Source of the DNA: Altererythrobacter sp. ZODW24
GTDB taxonomy: Bacteria; Pseudomonadota; Alphaproteobacteria; Sphingomonadales; Sphingomonadaceae
DNA: 64,000 nt
Assembly (NCBI RefSeq): GCF_003344885.1
Contig: NZ_CP031155.1
Span: 1,330,001-1,394,000 of the forward strand
Direction: 5' to 3'
Below the pieces are notes generated by a model, which saw only the letters and a program-made list of their open reading frames with translations, made no database searches and was not told the origin of the DNA. Positions 26,249-36,558 of this stretch are shown in pieces; the stretch's first letter is position 1, and each line of letters opens with the position of its first letter. A program made the position numbers and the translations under genes.

Positions 26249-27717
26249 TGCGTTTCTGGCCAAAATCACTTCGCGGGCAGGTTTTGGCCGCGCTCGCGCT
26301 TGCGTTGATCGTTGCACAAGGCGTCAATCTGGTCCTGCTGCAACGCTCGCAGATGGCCCGGCAAGATGGCATGGTGGCAAATAGCGCCGCATTCCGCCTC
26401 CTTTCCTTTGATCGCAGGCAGCAAGAGGATCGGCCCCAAGGGCGCGAACGCAGAGGTGGCCCCGGCAGCCGAGAACGTCGCGGAGATCGCCGCGGTGCTC
26501 TGAGAGATATCGCTTTCGGCGCAGCCCCAACGCTGCGCCCGGAGCTAACTGCAGAAACGCCGCAAAAGCCGGGTGAGCGCCGTCAGGAAGGCGTCGAAGT
26601 GCAAGTTGCAGAAGCACTGCAGCGCCAAGGTGTGTCCGCCGAGAATATCGTAGCGGTTAGGCGGCAACTTTCGGACGAACCGGAGGCCGAACAACGCATC
26701 AGAAGACGCGCGGCTCGCGCCGGAATTAATGAGCAAAACTTGCCGCGCCAAATCTACGTTATCGGAGTCCAACCCGAGGCGGGCGCGCAGTGGCGGGTCG
26801 TCCACGTCGCCGGTGCGCGCGAACGCAATTTTCGCGGCTTCGGTGCAATCCTCCTCCAGACCGTGCTTCTGTTCTTCATCCTGTTTGGCGCCCTCGCGCT
26901 CATTTTAGGGCGCATAACGCGTCCACTCGCTGCCTTGACGCAGCGCAGCGAAGAATTCGCCCGCGATCGCAACGCTGCCGATCAGATCGAACCTAGCGGA
27001 CCCGCTGATGTCAGCCAGTTGATAATGGCGCATAACGACCTCGAGACCAAAATCGCTGGTCTGCTAGACGAAAAAGACGTGATGCTCGGCGCAATCGGCC
27101 ACGATCTAAAGACACCACTTGCCGCTCTACGCGTCCGAATTGAAAGCGTCAGTGACGAGACGGAACGCGCCAGAATGGCCGAGACAATCGACGGCATCGC
27201 CGGATCGCTCGACGACATTTTATCACTGGCGCGCGTTGGCCGCCCTACTGATCCGCTAGAGTCAGTTGAACTAGGCGCACTCGCTGCCTCGATTGTTGAG
27301 GAATATGAGGATCTGGGCGAGCCCGTTACTGTCGAAGAGAGCGAACGCATGGTGGGCCAGATGCGCGCGAGTTGGGTGCGCCGTGCCTTGCGCAATCTCA
27401 TTTCCAATGCGCTGCGTTATGGCGGCTCGGCGCGCGTTTCGCTGACCCGTGAAGCCAGCGAAAACGGGGACAACGCCATATTGTTGGTCGAAGACGATGG
27501 CCCCGGCATTCCAGCCGCTGATATAGGCCGGATGATGGAGCCGTTCACGCGCGGCGAACCTTCGCGCAACAAACTGACCGGCGGCGCGGGGCTGGGCCTC
27601 ACTCTGGCGCGGGCCATTGCCGAACAACATGGCGGAACACTGAAGCTTGTGAACCTCCATGATGATGCCGGCAATATCACCGGTCTCGCGGCGAAGATAT
27701 CTCTTCCTCTCGGCTGA
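26248..27717 (+). CDS. Sensor histidine kinase with arginine-rich periplasmic domain
   Basis: 489 residues. TM1 at about 11-31, a periplasmic region about 32-197, TM2 about 199-220, HAMP 221-273, HisKA with H285 in GAIGHDLKTP, and HATPase with N-box NLISNALRYGG at 383-393, G1 DDGPG at 416-420 and G2 GAGLGL at 446-451. Overall similar to EnvZ/CpxA-type kinases. The periplasmic part is unusual: residues 56-82 are packed with Arg, Glu and Gly (for example RRGGPGSRERRGDRRGALRD) and later segments are also very basic. This resembles in composition the basic linkers of the EF-hand protein encoded upstream. Confidence 0.9.
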   Translation: MRFWPKSLRGQVLAALALALIVAQGVNLVLLQRSQMARQDGMVANSAAFRLLSFDRRQQEDRPQGRERRGGPGSRERRGDRRGALRDIAFGAAPTLRPELTAETPQKPGERRQEGVEVQVAEALQRQGVSAENIVAVRRQLSDEPEAEQRIRRRAARAGINEQNLPRQIYVIGVQPEAGAQWRVVHVAGARERNFRGFGAILLQTVLLFFILFGALALILGRITRPLAALTQRSEEFARDRNAADQIEPSGPADVSQLIMAHNDLETKIAGLLDEKDVMLGAIGHDLKTPLAALRVRIESVSDETERARMAETIDGIAGSLDDILSLARVGRPTDPLESVELGALAASIVEEYEDLGEPVTVEESERMVGQMRASWVRRALRNLISNALRYGGSARVSLTREASENGDNAILLVEDDGPGIPAADIGRMMEPFTRGEPSRNKLTGGAGLGLTLARAIAEQHGGTLKLVNLHDDAGNITGLAAKISLPLG

Positions 27718-27813
27718 CAACCGTTCGTCGGGCGCCATAGCGCGCTTATAGAAACGGTTCACAGGCAAAGGCTTGCTCTGCTAATGCGCAGCAACCTTGG
27801 GAGACTACGAGAC

Positions 27814-30519
27814 ATGCGTTCAGCCTTTATCGCCGCCGCCACTGCCAGTTTGCTTGCGGGCTGCGCCACACTGCCTGCTTCAGACAATTCGGCACCTGTT
27901 GCTGCAGCGCCTGCGGAAGCAACGATCGGCTTGACCACGCGGCCGCTTCCCGCATCGACCAATACCGATCTGCCGCGAATTGCGCGCCCGCTTCACTATA
28001 CAATCACGATAGTTCCCGACGCAGCCAATCTGCGATTTTCCGGCTCGTCTTCTGTCGACATTGAAGTGTTCGAAGAGACTGATGTTGTCACGATGCATGC
28101 GGTCGAACTGGACATACAATCGGCGTCGCTAATCGACCTCTCGACCGGCGAGAGCGAGCCACTGGCGGTCTATTATGACGCTGACAAACAGACCGCGACC
28201 TTCAACGCCGGCCTCTCATTCCCGCGTGGCAAATACCGGATCGACACGGTCTATACTGGCATCATCAACACACAGGCCAACGGGCTCTTCGCGCTCGATT
28301 ACCCGGATAAAATCGACGGCAGCGACCGACGCGGATTGTTCACCCAATTCGAAGCGCCGGACGCGCGGCGCTTTGCCCCGATGTTTGACGAGCCGAGCTA
28401 CAAAGCGACCTTCGATCTTTCCGCGATCGTGCCATCTGCGCAAATGGCGCTGAGCAACATGCCGGTCGTCAAAGAGACTGATCTTGGCGACGGCACCAAG
28501 CGCGTTACTTTCGGCACGAGTCCTCAGATGTCGTCCTACCTGTTGTTCTTCGGCCTCGGCGATTTTGAACGCGCTTCGAAGATGGCGTCCGATGGCACCG
28601 AAGTCGGCATCGTAGCCCCCATCGGCAGCGGCGATCAAAAAGATTATGCGCTGAACGAAATGGCCCCGCTGATGGGCTACTTTAACGAATATTTCGGCGT
28701 GGATTACCCGCTGCCCAAGCTCGATAATATCGCCGGCCCCGGCAGCTCGCAGTTCTTCGGTGCAATGGAAAACTGGGGCGCAATCTTCACGTTCGAGCGC
28801 ATCTTGCTGGTCGATCCCTCGATCACCAGCGCTTCGGCAAAGCAGCGTCTGTCGGCAACGCAGGCGCATGAGGTGGCTCACCAATGGTTTGGCAATATCG
28901 TGACCATGGCGTGGTGGGACGATCTTTGGCTGAACGAAGGTTTCGCCAGCTGGATGGAAACCAAGGCGACCGACCACTTCCACCCTGAATGGTATCCCAA
29001 GCTTAGCCGTGTCGGCGGGCGCGAAGCTGCGATGAACCTCGATGCTTTCGTAACCACTCATCCCGTTGTGCAAGAAATCCGCACCGTCGAGGAAACGTCC
29101 CAAGCGTTCGACGCCATCGCCTATCAAAAGGGTGAAGCGGTCATTTCCATGCTTGAAGCCTATGCCGGTGAAGATGTGTGGCGCGAAGGTATCCGCGCTT
29201 ACATGAAGCAGCACGCCTACGGGAATACGGTCAGCAACGATCTGTGGGTCTCGGTTGAGAACGCGGGCGCCACTGGCCTTGCCGCAATAGCGCGTGATTT
29301 TACGCTTCAGCCAGGCATCCCGATGGTCGAAATTGGCGATGCGATCTGTGAGGGCGGCAAGACGACCTTTTCTGTAAAGCAGAGCGAATTTAGCCGCGAC
29401 CGAATGAAGGAAGTCGGCGAAACCCCGCAAAGCTGGAAGGTTCCGATGCTGGTGGCAATCGGCAATGGCGCACCGACGCGGCAGGTGCTTGAAGGCAGCG
29501 CATCGCTGACGCTGGACGGCTGCGGCCCGGTCAATGCGAATGCCGGCCAGCTTGGCTATTACCGCTCGCGCTACACGCCCGGCAATCTGGATGGTTTGGA
29601 GGCATCGCTGGCAACACTTGCGCCCATCGATCAGCTTGGCCTGATGCGCGACCAACTGGAGCTTTCGGAAACCGGCTACCAACCGATGGGCCCGGCGCTT
29701 GATCTGGTCATGGCAATTCCGGCTGATACGAATGCAGTTGTGGCGTCGTCAACGGTCGGACAACTCGGCAGCTATTACGACTTCCTCGATGACGAGGCAG
29801 CCAAGGCAAAAATGGCTAAGCTGGCTTCGTCAAAATGGGGACCGCGCCTGAAGCAGTTGGGGTTCGCGCCAAATGACAATGAGCCGTTGGCTGATTCCAA
29901 CCTGCGCTCGCGCCTGATTTCAAACCTGGGCGGTATGGGTGATCCCGGCATTACCGCCGAGGGACGCCGCCTGTTCGCCGCGCTGGCGGAAGATGAGCGC
30001 GCCATGGACGGTCCGCTCAAAACCACATGGCTTAACATCGTCGCTGGCAACGCAACCCGAGGCGAATGGGACCGAATGGCAAAGATCGCGGCCTCTTCAA
30101 AGAGCACGGTCGAGAAGCAAACTTACTATCGCTTGCTCGGCCGGACTGAAAATGAAGAACTCGCCAAGGCCGCGCTTGAGCTGGCTCTCACCGATGTGCC
30201 GGGCAAAACCAACAGTGCCGGGATGATCTCCTCGGTTGCCGGCTCCCACTCCGAAATGGCTTTCGATTTCTACCTCGCCAACCGCGACAAAGTGGACGCG
30301 CTGGTCGATGATTCTGGCCGATCACGCTTCGTCGCCCGGTTGTTCTTCGGAGCGGAAAGCCCCGAAATGCTGACCAAACTCGAGGCCTTCGCCGAGGAGC
30401 TTCCCGCAGACGAACGCCGTCCAGTGGACCGCGTCATTACCGTTCTGCGAGAGCGCTTCGCAAAGTCGCCCCGTATCCGCGGCGAAGTGAATGATTGGCT
30501 TGCGCAGCAGTCAAATTGA
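27814..30519 (+). CDS. M1 family aminopeptidase, lipoprotein
   Basis: 901 residues from the ATG at 27814. The N-terminus is a lipoprotein signal with lipobox LLAGC (Cys17); an alternative ATG at 27784 would add ten residues but spoil the short signal. The exopeptidase motif GAMEN is at 316-320 and the zinc site HEVAH at 352-356 with E375 in NEGFASW, the exact gluzincin spacing. A C-terminal ERAP1-like helical domain fills the rest. It removes N-terminal residues from peptides, probably in the periplasm, anchored to a membrane. Its gene follows the kinase gene by 96 bases, so co-regulation is possible. Confidence 0.94.
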   Translation: MRSAFIAAATASLLAGCATLPASDNSAPVAAAPAEATIGLTTRPLPASTNTDLPRIARPLHYTITIVPDAANLRFSGSSSVDIEVFEETDVVTMHAVELDIQSASLIDLSTGESEPLAVYYDADKQTATFNAGLSFPRGKYRIDTVYTGIINTQANGLFALDYPDKIDGSDRRGLFTQFEAPDARRFAPMFDEPSYKATFDLSAIVPSAQMALSNMPVVKETDLGDGTKRVTFGTSPQMSSYLLFFGLGDFERASKMASDGTEVGIVAPIGSGDQKDYALNEMAPLMGYFNEYFGVDYPLPKLDNIAGPGSSQFFGAMENWGAIFTFERILLVDPSITSASAKQRLSATQAHEVAHQWFGNIVTMAWWDDLWLNEGFASWMETKATDHFHPEWYPKLSRVGGREAAMNLDAFVTTHPVVQEIRTVEETSQAFDAIAYQKGEAVISMLEAYAGEDVWREGIRAYMKQHAYGNTVSNDLWVSVENAGATGLAAIARDFTLQPGIPMVEIGDAICEGGKTTFSVKQSEFSRDRMKEVGETPQSWKVPMLVAIGNGAPTRQVLEGSASLTLDGCGPVNANAGQLGYYRSRYTPGNLDGLEASLATLAPIDQLGLMRDQLELSETGYQPMGPALDLVMAIPADTNAVVASSTVGQLGSYYDFLDDEAAKAKMAKLASSKWGPRLKQLGFAPNDNEPLADSNLRSRLISNLGGMGDPGITAEGRRLFAALAEDERAMDGPLKTTWLNIVAGNATRGEWDRMAKIAASSKSTVEKQTYYRLLGRTENEELAKAALELALTDVPGKTNSAGMISSVAGSHSEMAFDFYLANRDKVDALVDDSGRSRFVARLFFGAESPEMLTKLEAFAEELPADERRPVDRVITVLRERFAKSPRIRGEVNDWLAQQSN

Positions 30520-30531
30520 AAAACCAATAGC

Positions 30532-31614
30532 ATGACCCATACCCTCTACGGCGCCCCCATTTCGCTCTATTCAGGCAAGGCGCGTGCCTATCTCGACTGG
30601 AAAGGTGTAAATTACTGCGAGGTTCTTTCGACGCCCGACGTCTATGCCAATGTGATAATCCCCAATGTCGGACGGCCGGTAATCCCGGTCGTGCAAACTG
30701 CGGACGGCAGCATCCTGCAAGATACAACGCTGATCATCGATCACTTCGAACAGTCCGAAGGCGGTCCGTCAGTCTATCCTGCAACACCGCGCCAGCACTT
30801 TGCCGCACTGCTGCTGGAGGTATTCGGCGACGAATGGCTGGTGATCCCGGCAATGCACTACCGCTGGAACTACAATGAAGAGTGGGTCTACGGCGAATTT
30901 GGCAAGACCGCGCTGCCAGATGGCACGCCGGAGGAACAATACGCCATGGGCAAGGATCGCGGTCAGACGTTCCGCGGTTTCGTGCCGATGCTCGGCGTCA
31001 ACGAACAGACGATCCCGGCTGTCGAGGCAAGCTACGAAGCTCTGCTAGCTGATTTGGATGCGCATTTCGAAGTCCATCCGTTTCTCCTCGGAACCCGGCC
31101 CTCGATCGGTGATCTTGGCCTGATCGGCCCGCTTTATGCGCACCTGTGGCGAGACCCGGCATCGGGTGAGATCATGGACCAGATTGCCCCGCGCGTATCG
31201 GCCTGGGTCAAGCGAATGGTTGAAGTCACCGAGCCGCAGTCTGGCGAGTTCCTGCCCGGCGACGAAGTACCTGAAACGCTTCTGCCGATTCTGCGCCGGA
31301 TGATGTCGGAACAGCTGCCTTACCTAGGGCGGGTCGCCACGTTGCTCAGCGAATGGGCCGCAGCCAATGAAGAGAACGCGCCGCCCAGGGCGGTTGGCAT
31401 GGCGGAATTTACGATTGAAGGCGTGAACGGTCAGCGCATCGCGACGCCGTTCAGCCTCTGGATGCTTCAGCGCGCATTGGATTATCGCAGCGGTCTGGAC
31501 GCTGAGGGCAAAGCCGCGTGTGACAGCCTGCTGTCAGAAGTCGGCGGCGAAGCACTCGCCAATTTCGCGATGCCCCGCCTCAATTTCAGCAACCATGTCC
31601 TGACGGTGGCGTGA
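30532..31614 (+). CDS. Glutathione S-transferase family protein
   Basis: 360 residues. The N-terminal thioredoxin-like domain (TLYGAPISLYSGKARAYLDW, RPVIPVVQTADGSILQDTTLI) has the cis-proline and the Ser/Thr of the glutathione site, and a helical C-terminal domain contains LLGTRPSIGDLGLIGPLYAHL, the usual N-capping/GDL motif. It is much longer than the common 200-230 residues, with an extra 100 residues at the C-terminus. Start 12 bases after the M1 peptidase. Substrate unknown. Confidence 0.85.
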   Translation: MTHTLYGAPISLYSGKARAYLDWKGVNYCEVLSTPDVYANVIIPNVGRPVIPVVQTADGSILQDTTLIIDHFEQSEGGPSVYPATPRQHFAALLLEVFGDEWLVIPAMHYRWNYNEEWVYGEFGKTALPDGTPEEQYAMGKDRGQTFRGFVPMLGVNEQTIPAVEASYEALLADLDAHFEVHPFLLGTRPSIGDLGLIGPLYAHLWRDPASGEIMDQIAPRVSAWVKRMVEVTEPQSGEFLPGDEVPETLLPILRRMMSEQLPYLGRVATLLSEWAAANEENAPPRAVGMAEFTIEGVNGQRIATPFSLWMLQRALDYRSGLDAEGKAACDSLLSEVGGEALANFAMPRLNFSNHVLTVA

Positions 31615-31621
31615 CCCGCGC

Positions 31622-33220
31622 TTAGCGCATCAGCCCGCCGATCAGATTGCGGGCAAAGCGGCCAAGTCCGGGAATACCGATAGCTTTGCCGATCTCTGTC
31701 GCAACCGTTCCAGCGGCGGCACTGCCTGCGCGCGCGGTCGGGTTCGAGCGGGATTTACGTCCAGTAACCTTGGCAGCGATGATCGTTCCGGCACTCGCGG
31801 CGGCTGCGCTAGCTGCTGCCTTGGCGACTTTGCCGCTCAGGCCGTCCCACATGCTGGTCGACTTGCGTTCGCGCTTGCGGACTTCTTCCTCGCCCTTTTC
31901 CTCGACTTCTACAGCCGTAGCGGCTGCGTCGATAGCCTTCTGGGCGAGCACCTCCTCGGCGCTTTCGCGGTCTACAGACGTGTCGTATTTCCCCTCGACC
32001 GGAGAGATCGATTTGATGATCGCACGCTCTTTCTTTGTCAGCGGGCCGAGGCGCGAACGCGGCGGCTTAATCAAAGTACGCTGAACAACGGATGGTGCAC
32101 CATCTTCCATCAAGGTTGAAACAAGCGCCTCACCCACTTTGAGTTCAGTAATCGCTTCTTCGACATCAAGGTCATCGTTGATCCGGAATGTATCGGCCGC
32201 AGCCTTGATCGCTTTCTTATCACGCGGGGTGAAGGCGCGCAGGGCATGCTGAATGCGGTTGCCAAGCTGGCCAGCGACCTCTTGCGGAATATCGATCGGG
32301 TTCTGCGTGACGAAGAATACGCCAACACCCTTTGAACGGATCAGGCGAACAACCTGTTCGATCTTGTCCTCAAGCGCCTTGGGTGCATCGTCGAACAGCA
32401 AATGCGCTTCGTCAAAAAAGAACACGAGCTTCGGTTTTTCCGGGTCGCCAACTTCCGGCAGCGTCTCGAACAATTCGGCCAGCAGCCACAGAAGGAAGGT
32501 CGCATACAGCTTCGGGCTGCGCATCAGCTTGTCGGCAGCGAGGACATTGATGTTGCCCCGGCCCTGTTCGTCCAGCTTGATGAAATCAGCGATTTCCAGC
32601 GCGGGCTCACCAAAGAACTGGTCGGCTCCCTGGCTTTCGAAGCTCAGCAACTGGCGCTGGATCGCACCGACGCTCTGCTTGCTGACATTGCCATATTGCG
32701 CCGAAAGCTCTTTGGAATTCTGCGACGCGTACATCAGCATGGACTGCAAATCGTCGAAATCGAGCAGCAGCAAACCGTTCTCGTCAGCATAACGGAAGAC
32801 GATCTGGAGGACGCCTTCCTGCGTATCGTTGAGGTCGAGCAGACGCGCCAGAAGGAGCGGACCCATTTCGCTGATCGTGGTGCGGATCGGATGGCCTTGC
32901 TCGCCGAAGAGATCCCAGAACACTGCCGGATTGTCGGAATAGGCATAGTCATCCATGCCAAGTTCCTTGGCGCGGCCTTCCAGCTTGTCGGCATGTTTGA
33001 AAGTGGGTGAGCCTGGCATAGAAACGCCCGACAGATCGCCCTTAACATCGGCGACAAATACCGGGACGCCTTGGGCCGAGAAGCTTTCGGCCATTCCTTG
33101 AAGCGTGACAGTCTTACCCGTGCCGGTTGCGCCTGCGATCAGGCCATGGCGGTTGGCACGCGACATGGCGAGGGACTGGCGCTCGCCATTCGATGCTAGC
33201 CCTAGGAAAATCTCGCTCAT
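31622..33220 (-). CDS. HerA-like ATPase, DUF853 family
   Basis: 532 residues. Walker [10 protein letters not shown] is near residues 30-38, Walker [11 protein letters not shown] in the middle, and the arginine-finger-like region [19 protein letters not shown] lies downstream. Members are hexameric ATPases related to HerA/FtsK pumps, of unknown cellular role. The C-terminal 100 residues are charged and alanine rich, ending in a glycine/arginine tail. ATG at 33220 is preferred over TTG at 33223 because GGAG lies at suitable spacing. Divergent from the pabB-like gene. Confidence 0.85.
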   Translation of the reverse strand: MSEIFLGLASNGERQSLAMSRANRHGLIAGATGTGKTVTLQGMAESFSAQGVPVFVADVKGDLSGVSMPGSPTFKHADKLEGRAKELGMDDYAYSDNPAVFWDLFGEQGHPIRTTISEMGPLLLARLLDLNDTQEGVLQIVFRYADENGLLLLDFDDLQSMLMYASQNSKELSAQYGNVSKQSVGAIQRQLLSFESQGADQFFGEPALEIADFIKLDEQGRGNINVLAADKLMRSPKLYATFLLWLLAELFETLPEVGDPEKPKLVFFFDEAHLLFDDAPKALEDKIEQVVRLIRSKGVGVFFVTQNPIDIPQEVAGQLGNRIQHALRAFTPRDKKAIKAAADTFRINDDLDVEEAITELKVGEALVSTLMEDGAPSVVQRTLIKPPRSRLGPLTKKERAIIKSISPVEGKYDTSVDRESAEEVLAQKAIDAAATAVEVEEKGEEEVRKRERKSTSMWDGLSGKVAKAAASAAAASAGTIIAAKVTGRKSRSNPTARAGSAAAGTVATEIGKAIGIPGLGRFARNLIGGLMR

Positions 33221-33317
33221 CAAATCGTCTCCAAATTACTTTGTGAGGACCTCTGCGCAGCCCTGCTCCTATGGTCAAGGTCTCGACAGGCGCGCAGCAC
33301 CGGTTATGGGAGGGCGC

Positions 33318-35120
33318 ATGGCCATAAGCGAACCCTTCGTGCTGCTCGATGATGCACGCGCCAATGGCGGGGCCGACGCTCAATTGTTCCGCTCGCCGAC
33401 ACAGGTTTTTGTCGCCTACCGCGCTGATGACGTAGCGCAGGTTCTGGCCGATGCAGACGGAGCCCGAGCTGAGACCGGCCACACGCTCGCAGGCTATATC
33501 GCTTATGAAGCGGGACTAGCGCTCGAAGCGAAGCTCGCGCCGCTGGCCGACGCGCGAACCGGAGCGAATGGACCACTTGTTTGGCTCGGCCTGTTTGAGG
33601 CGCCTGAGAAAATCGCTGCTGATGAGGTGCCCAATTGGCTGGCTGCTCATGGCGACGGACGGCCAGCGCAGGTCGGACCGCTCCAACCTGACCTGTCGAC
33701 GGGCAGTTACGATCACGCTTTCGCCAAAATGCAGGAAGCGATCCGCGCTGGCGACATCTATCAGGCCAATCTCACATTCCCGCTCGGCGGTTCCTATCGC
33801 GGCGATCCGCTCGATCTGTATGCCGCCATCCGCCCCCATGCGGCAGCGGGCTATGGCGGGATCATCTTCGACGGTTCGCATTGGCTGCTCAGCCTATCGC
33901 CTGAATTGTTCGTATCGCTGAAGGATGGTGAGGCAAAAGCCAAGCCGATGAAGGGCACACGCCCTCGCGGACAGGACACAGCGGCGGACACGGCCTATGC
34001 CGAAGAGCTCGCCGTTTCGATAAAGGACCGGGCCGAGAATCTTATGATCGTTGACCTGATGCGCAACGATCTATCCCGCGTTTCCGAAGCGGGCAGCGTC
34101 ATCGTCGAGAACGCCTTTGCCGTTGAGAGCTATCCGACCGTTCACCAGATGGTGACGACGGTTAAGGCTCGCCTGCGAGACGACCAAAGCGCCGCCGACA
34201 TGGTCCGGGCTTTGTTCCCTTGCGGGTCAATCACGGGAGCGCCCAAAATCCGCGCGATGGAGTTAATTAACGAGGTCGAACGCGATCCGCGCGGCCCTTA
34301 TTGCGGGGCGATGGGGCGGATTGATGGCTCGGGCGATGCAGCCTTCAATGTTGCAATCCGCACATTGCGCCTTACTCCCGAAGAAAATGGCAGTGGCAGC
34401 GCCGTGTTAGGCGTTGGCTCGGCCATTGTCGCAGATTCGGAAAGCCTGCCGGAATGGCGGGAGTGTTTGGTGAAGGGAGGGTTCGTGCAAAAGGGAGAGG
34501 CAGCTGGATTCGACCTGTTCGAAACGATGCGCTTCGATCCCGAAGTGGGCGTGCCGCTGCTGGAGAAGCACCTCGAGCGCCTGAAAAGGAGCGCCGCCGA
34601 TCTGGGTTTTTGTTTTGATCGCCACGCCGCCCGTAACCAGATTCAAGCCCTGTGCTTTGATTTGGACCGGCCCGCGAAACTACGTTTGATACTCGCCAAG
34701 GGCGGAGCGAGTGCGCTGGAGGTTGCGCCGCTGCCTGCCGCTTCGGAAGAGCCAGTTAAATGCGCGATTTTGCCATTGCCGCTCGACGAAGGCGATCTGC
34801 GCTTGCGCCACAAGACGACTGATCGCTGGTTCTATGATGATGCTCTCACCGCCGCACGTGAGGCTGGCGCAAGCGAAGCACTGCTCGTGCGCGATGACGG
34901 ATTGCTCACCGAGGGCAGCTTCACCTCGATTTTCGTAGAGCGCGACGGCGTGCTACTAACTCCCCCTCTGTCGCTGGGCCTGCTGCCCGGTGTCCTGCGC
35001 CATTCTCTGATTGAGAGCGGCAAGGCCCAAGAATCGGAATTGACCATTAGCGACCTCGACAACGGCTTCTTCATCGGCAACGCCCTGCGCGGCCTGCTGC
35101 CTGCACAGCTCCTCACATGA
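33318..35120 (+). CDS. pabB: Aminodeoxychorismate synthase component I fused to PabC-like lyase domain
   Basis: 600 residues. The first about 390 form a chorismate-utilising domain: AGDIYQANLTFPL, KPMKGTRPRGQD, MIVDLMRNDLSRV, and FPCGSITGAPKIRAMELI. The C-terminal about 200 form an aminotransferase class IV domain (FDLFETMRF, LLEKHLERLKRSA, LTEGSFTSIFV) like PabC. Together they would convert chorismate to aminodeoxychorismate and on to p-aminobenzoate for folate. GGGAGG precedes the ATG at 33318. The glutamine amidotransferase PabA is not in the window. It overlaps the pseudouridine synthase gene by ATGA. Confidence 0.9.
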   Translation: MAISEPFVLLDDARANGGADAQLFRSPTQVFVAYRADDVAQVLADADGARAETGHTLAGYIAYEAGLALEAKLAPLADARTGANGPLVWLGLFEAPEKIAADEVPNWLAAHGDGRPAQVGPLQPDLSTGSYDHAFAKMQEAIRAGDIYQANLTFPLGGSYRGDPLDLYAAIRPHAAAGYGGIIFDGSHWLLSLSPELFVSLKDGEAKAKPMKGTRPRGQDTAADTAYAEELAVSIKDRAENLMIVDLMRNDLSRVSEAGSVIVENAFAVESYPTVHQMVTTVKARLRDDQSAADMVRALFPCGSITGAPKIRAMELINEVERDPRGPYCGAMGRIDGSGDAAFNVAIRTLRLTPEENGSGSAVLGVGSAIVADSESLPEWRECLVKGGFVQKGEAAGFDLFETMRFDPEVGVPLLEKHLERLKRSAADLGFCFDRHAARNQIQALCFDLDRPAKLRLILAKGGASALEVAPLPAASEEPVKCAILPLPLDEGDLRLRHKTTDRWFYDDALTAAREAGASEALLVRDDGLLTEGSFTSIFVERDGVLLTPPLSLGLLPGVLRHSLIESGKAQESELTISDLDNGFFIGNALRGLLPAQLLT

Positions 35121-35773
35121 GCCGCTTCCCGATCCTGTTCGAAGATGGTGAAGCGCTCGTCATCGACAAGCCTGCCGGAATGCCGGTCGACCGCCCCAAG
35201 CGCGGCGGAATGTCGCTCGAGGACCATCTCGAGGACTTGAAGCTGAATTTCCACCGCCCGCCGTGGATCGTCCACCGGCTGGATCAGGACACTTCGGGCT
35301 GCCTGCTGCTGGCGCGTAATCCCAAGGCGGTGAAACGGTTCGCTCAGGCGTTTCAGAACCGTCTGGTAGAGAAGCGTTATGTCGGGATAGTTGCCGGTAC
35401 ATTGGAACTGGATTCCGGCACTATCGACCTAGCCTTGAGCAAAGTCAGCACGAAGGAAGAAGGCTGGCGGATGGTGGCGGACGAGGCCGGAAAGCCTTCG
35501 GTCACGCATTGGCTGAAGCTGGCGGAAATTGGCGGCAATACACTGGTCGAATTCCGTCCTGAAACCGGCCGCACCCACCAAATCCGCATACATGCGCTCG
35601 CTGGCCTTGGCATCCCGCTGCTCGGCGATCCAGTGTATGGCGACCGGAGTACTGGTCCCCGCACCATGCTGCATGCTTCGAGCATCACCATGACACGCGA
35701 AGGCAAACCGCCGATTACTGCCACATCGCCTATGCCCGAAGATTTCAAGGAACTCGGGTTTAGCGATGGGTAA
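35117..35773 (+). CDS. RluA family pseudouridine synthase
   Basis: 218 residues. The catalytic motif HRLDQDTSG carries D56, and RTHQIRIHALAGLGIPLLGD is the conserved C-terminal motif II/III. No S4 RNA-binding domain, so it resembles the short single-domain RluA/YqcB types acting on rRNA or tRNA. Coupled to pabB by a four-base overlap and six bases before arfB; part of a pabB-rluA-arfB operon. Confidence 0.88.
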   Translation: MSRFPILFEDGEALVIDKPAGMPVDRPKRGGMSLEDHLEDLKLNFHRPPWIVHRLDQDTSGCLLLARNPKAVKRFAQAFQNRLVEKRYVGIVAGTLELDSGTIDLALSKVSTKEEGWRMVADEAGKPSVTHWLKLAEIGGNTLVEFRPETGRTHQIRIHALAGLGIPLLGDPVYGDRSTGPRTMLHASSITMTREGKPPITATSPMPEDFKELGFSDG

Positions 35774-35778
35774 GATTG

Positions 35779-36183
35779 ATGGATGATATTGCGGGCCGCG
35801 CCTTGGGGTTGATGACGGAGAGCTTCATCGCCTCCAGCGGCCCCGGCGGTCAGAACGTCAACAAAGTCGCCACCGCTGTGCAATTGCGGCTCGATGTATT
35901 TGCTCTACGGCTCGATCCACCGACCTTTAATCGCCTCAAGGAACTCGCCGGAAGCCGGATGAATTCCAAGGGCGAGGTGATGATCACTGCACGGTCCCAC
36001 CGCACACAAGAAGCGAATCGCGCGGATGCCCGGACGCGAATGCTGGATCTGCTCCGCGATGCGCAAGATCATCCGGCCAAGCGCAAGAAGAGCCGCGTAA
36101 ACCGCGTTGGCAAAGAAAAGCGAATAAAAGCAAAGAAGAACCGCGGTACTATCAAGGCGAACCGCGGCAAGGTCGACTGGTAA
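35779..36183 (+). CDS. arfB: Alternative ribosome-rescue factor / peptidyl-tRNA hydrolase
   Basis: 134 residues. The class I release factor motif GPGGQNVNKV puts the catalytic GGQ at 23-25, and the C-terminus is a very basic tail (from about 105, rich in KK and KR). This is the ArfB/YaeJ layout, rescuing stalled ribosomes by inserting the tail into the mRNA channel. ATG at 35779 preferred over the adjacent TTG. Follows the pseudouridine synthase gene closely. Confidence 0.92.
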   Translation: MDDIAGRALGLMTESFIASSGPGGQNVNKVATAVQLRLDVFALRLDPPTFNRLKELAGSRMNSKGEVMITARSHRTQEANRADARTRMLDLLRDAQDHPAKRKKSRVNRVGKEKRIKAKKNRGTIKANRGKVDW

Positions 36184-36251
36184 AAGCGCGCACTGTTGGC
36201 CCTCAGAACGCTTGACTTATTGGCGAGCCTGCGCCATTTGCGCGCGGTCTT

Positions 36252-36285
36252 GGGCGGTGCTGCGCGCGCCGCCCGATCTATTTTT
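36252..36285 (+). terminator. Possible intrinsic terminator after arfB
   Basis: GGGCGG (36252-36257) pairs with CCGCCC (36269-36274) across an 11-base loop, followed by a short T run (36281-36285) seven bases further on. It lies 69 bases after the arfB stop and 39 bases before rpmG. The T run is short and displaced, so it could instead be an rpmG leader structure. Confidence 0.4.
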
Positions 36286-36323
36286 CGCCCGTGAAGGGCT
36301 ACCAATGCATTTAGGAAACCGCG

Positions 36324-36491
36324 ATGGCGAAGTCCGCAACCATTAAGATCAAGCTGGTCAGCACCGCCGACACCGGCTTCTATTACACGACCTATAAGAA
36401 CCCACGGAACATCACCGAAAAGATGTCCTTCCGCAAATATGACCCCGTCGTGCGCAAGCATGTCGAGTTCAAGGAAGCCAAGATTAAGTAA
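36324..36491 (+). CDS. rpmG: 50S ribosomal protein L33
   Basis: 55 residues beginning [19 protein letters not shown] and continuing [33 protein letters not shown], which is the alphaproteobacterial L33 without the CxxC zinc pairs. It is a stand-alone gene between arfB and the LolA-like gene. A TTGACT at 36212-36217 with a poor -10 seventeen bases on is a weak promoter candidate. GGAAACCGCG precedes the ATG. Confidence 0.96.
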   Translation: MAKSATIKIKLVSTADTGFYYTTYKNPRNITEKMSFRKYDPVVRKHVEFKEAKIK

Positions 36492-36558
36492 TCTTGCTGA
36501 ACCGCTGGAACCCCAGTGGTTCAGTGACAGTTCAACGCTTCGACGCTAATCACGGGGC

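Noticed and set aside
28216-29682. 488-codon open frame on the minus strand
   Set aside because: Antisense to the M1 aminopeptidase, whose catalytic motifs are intact.
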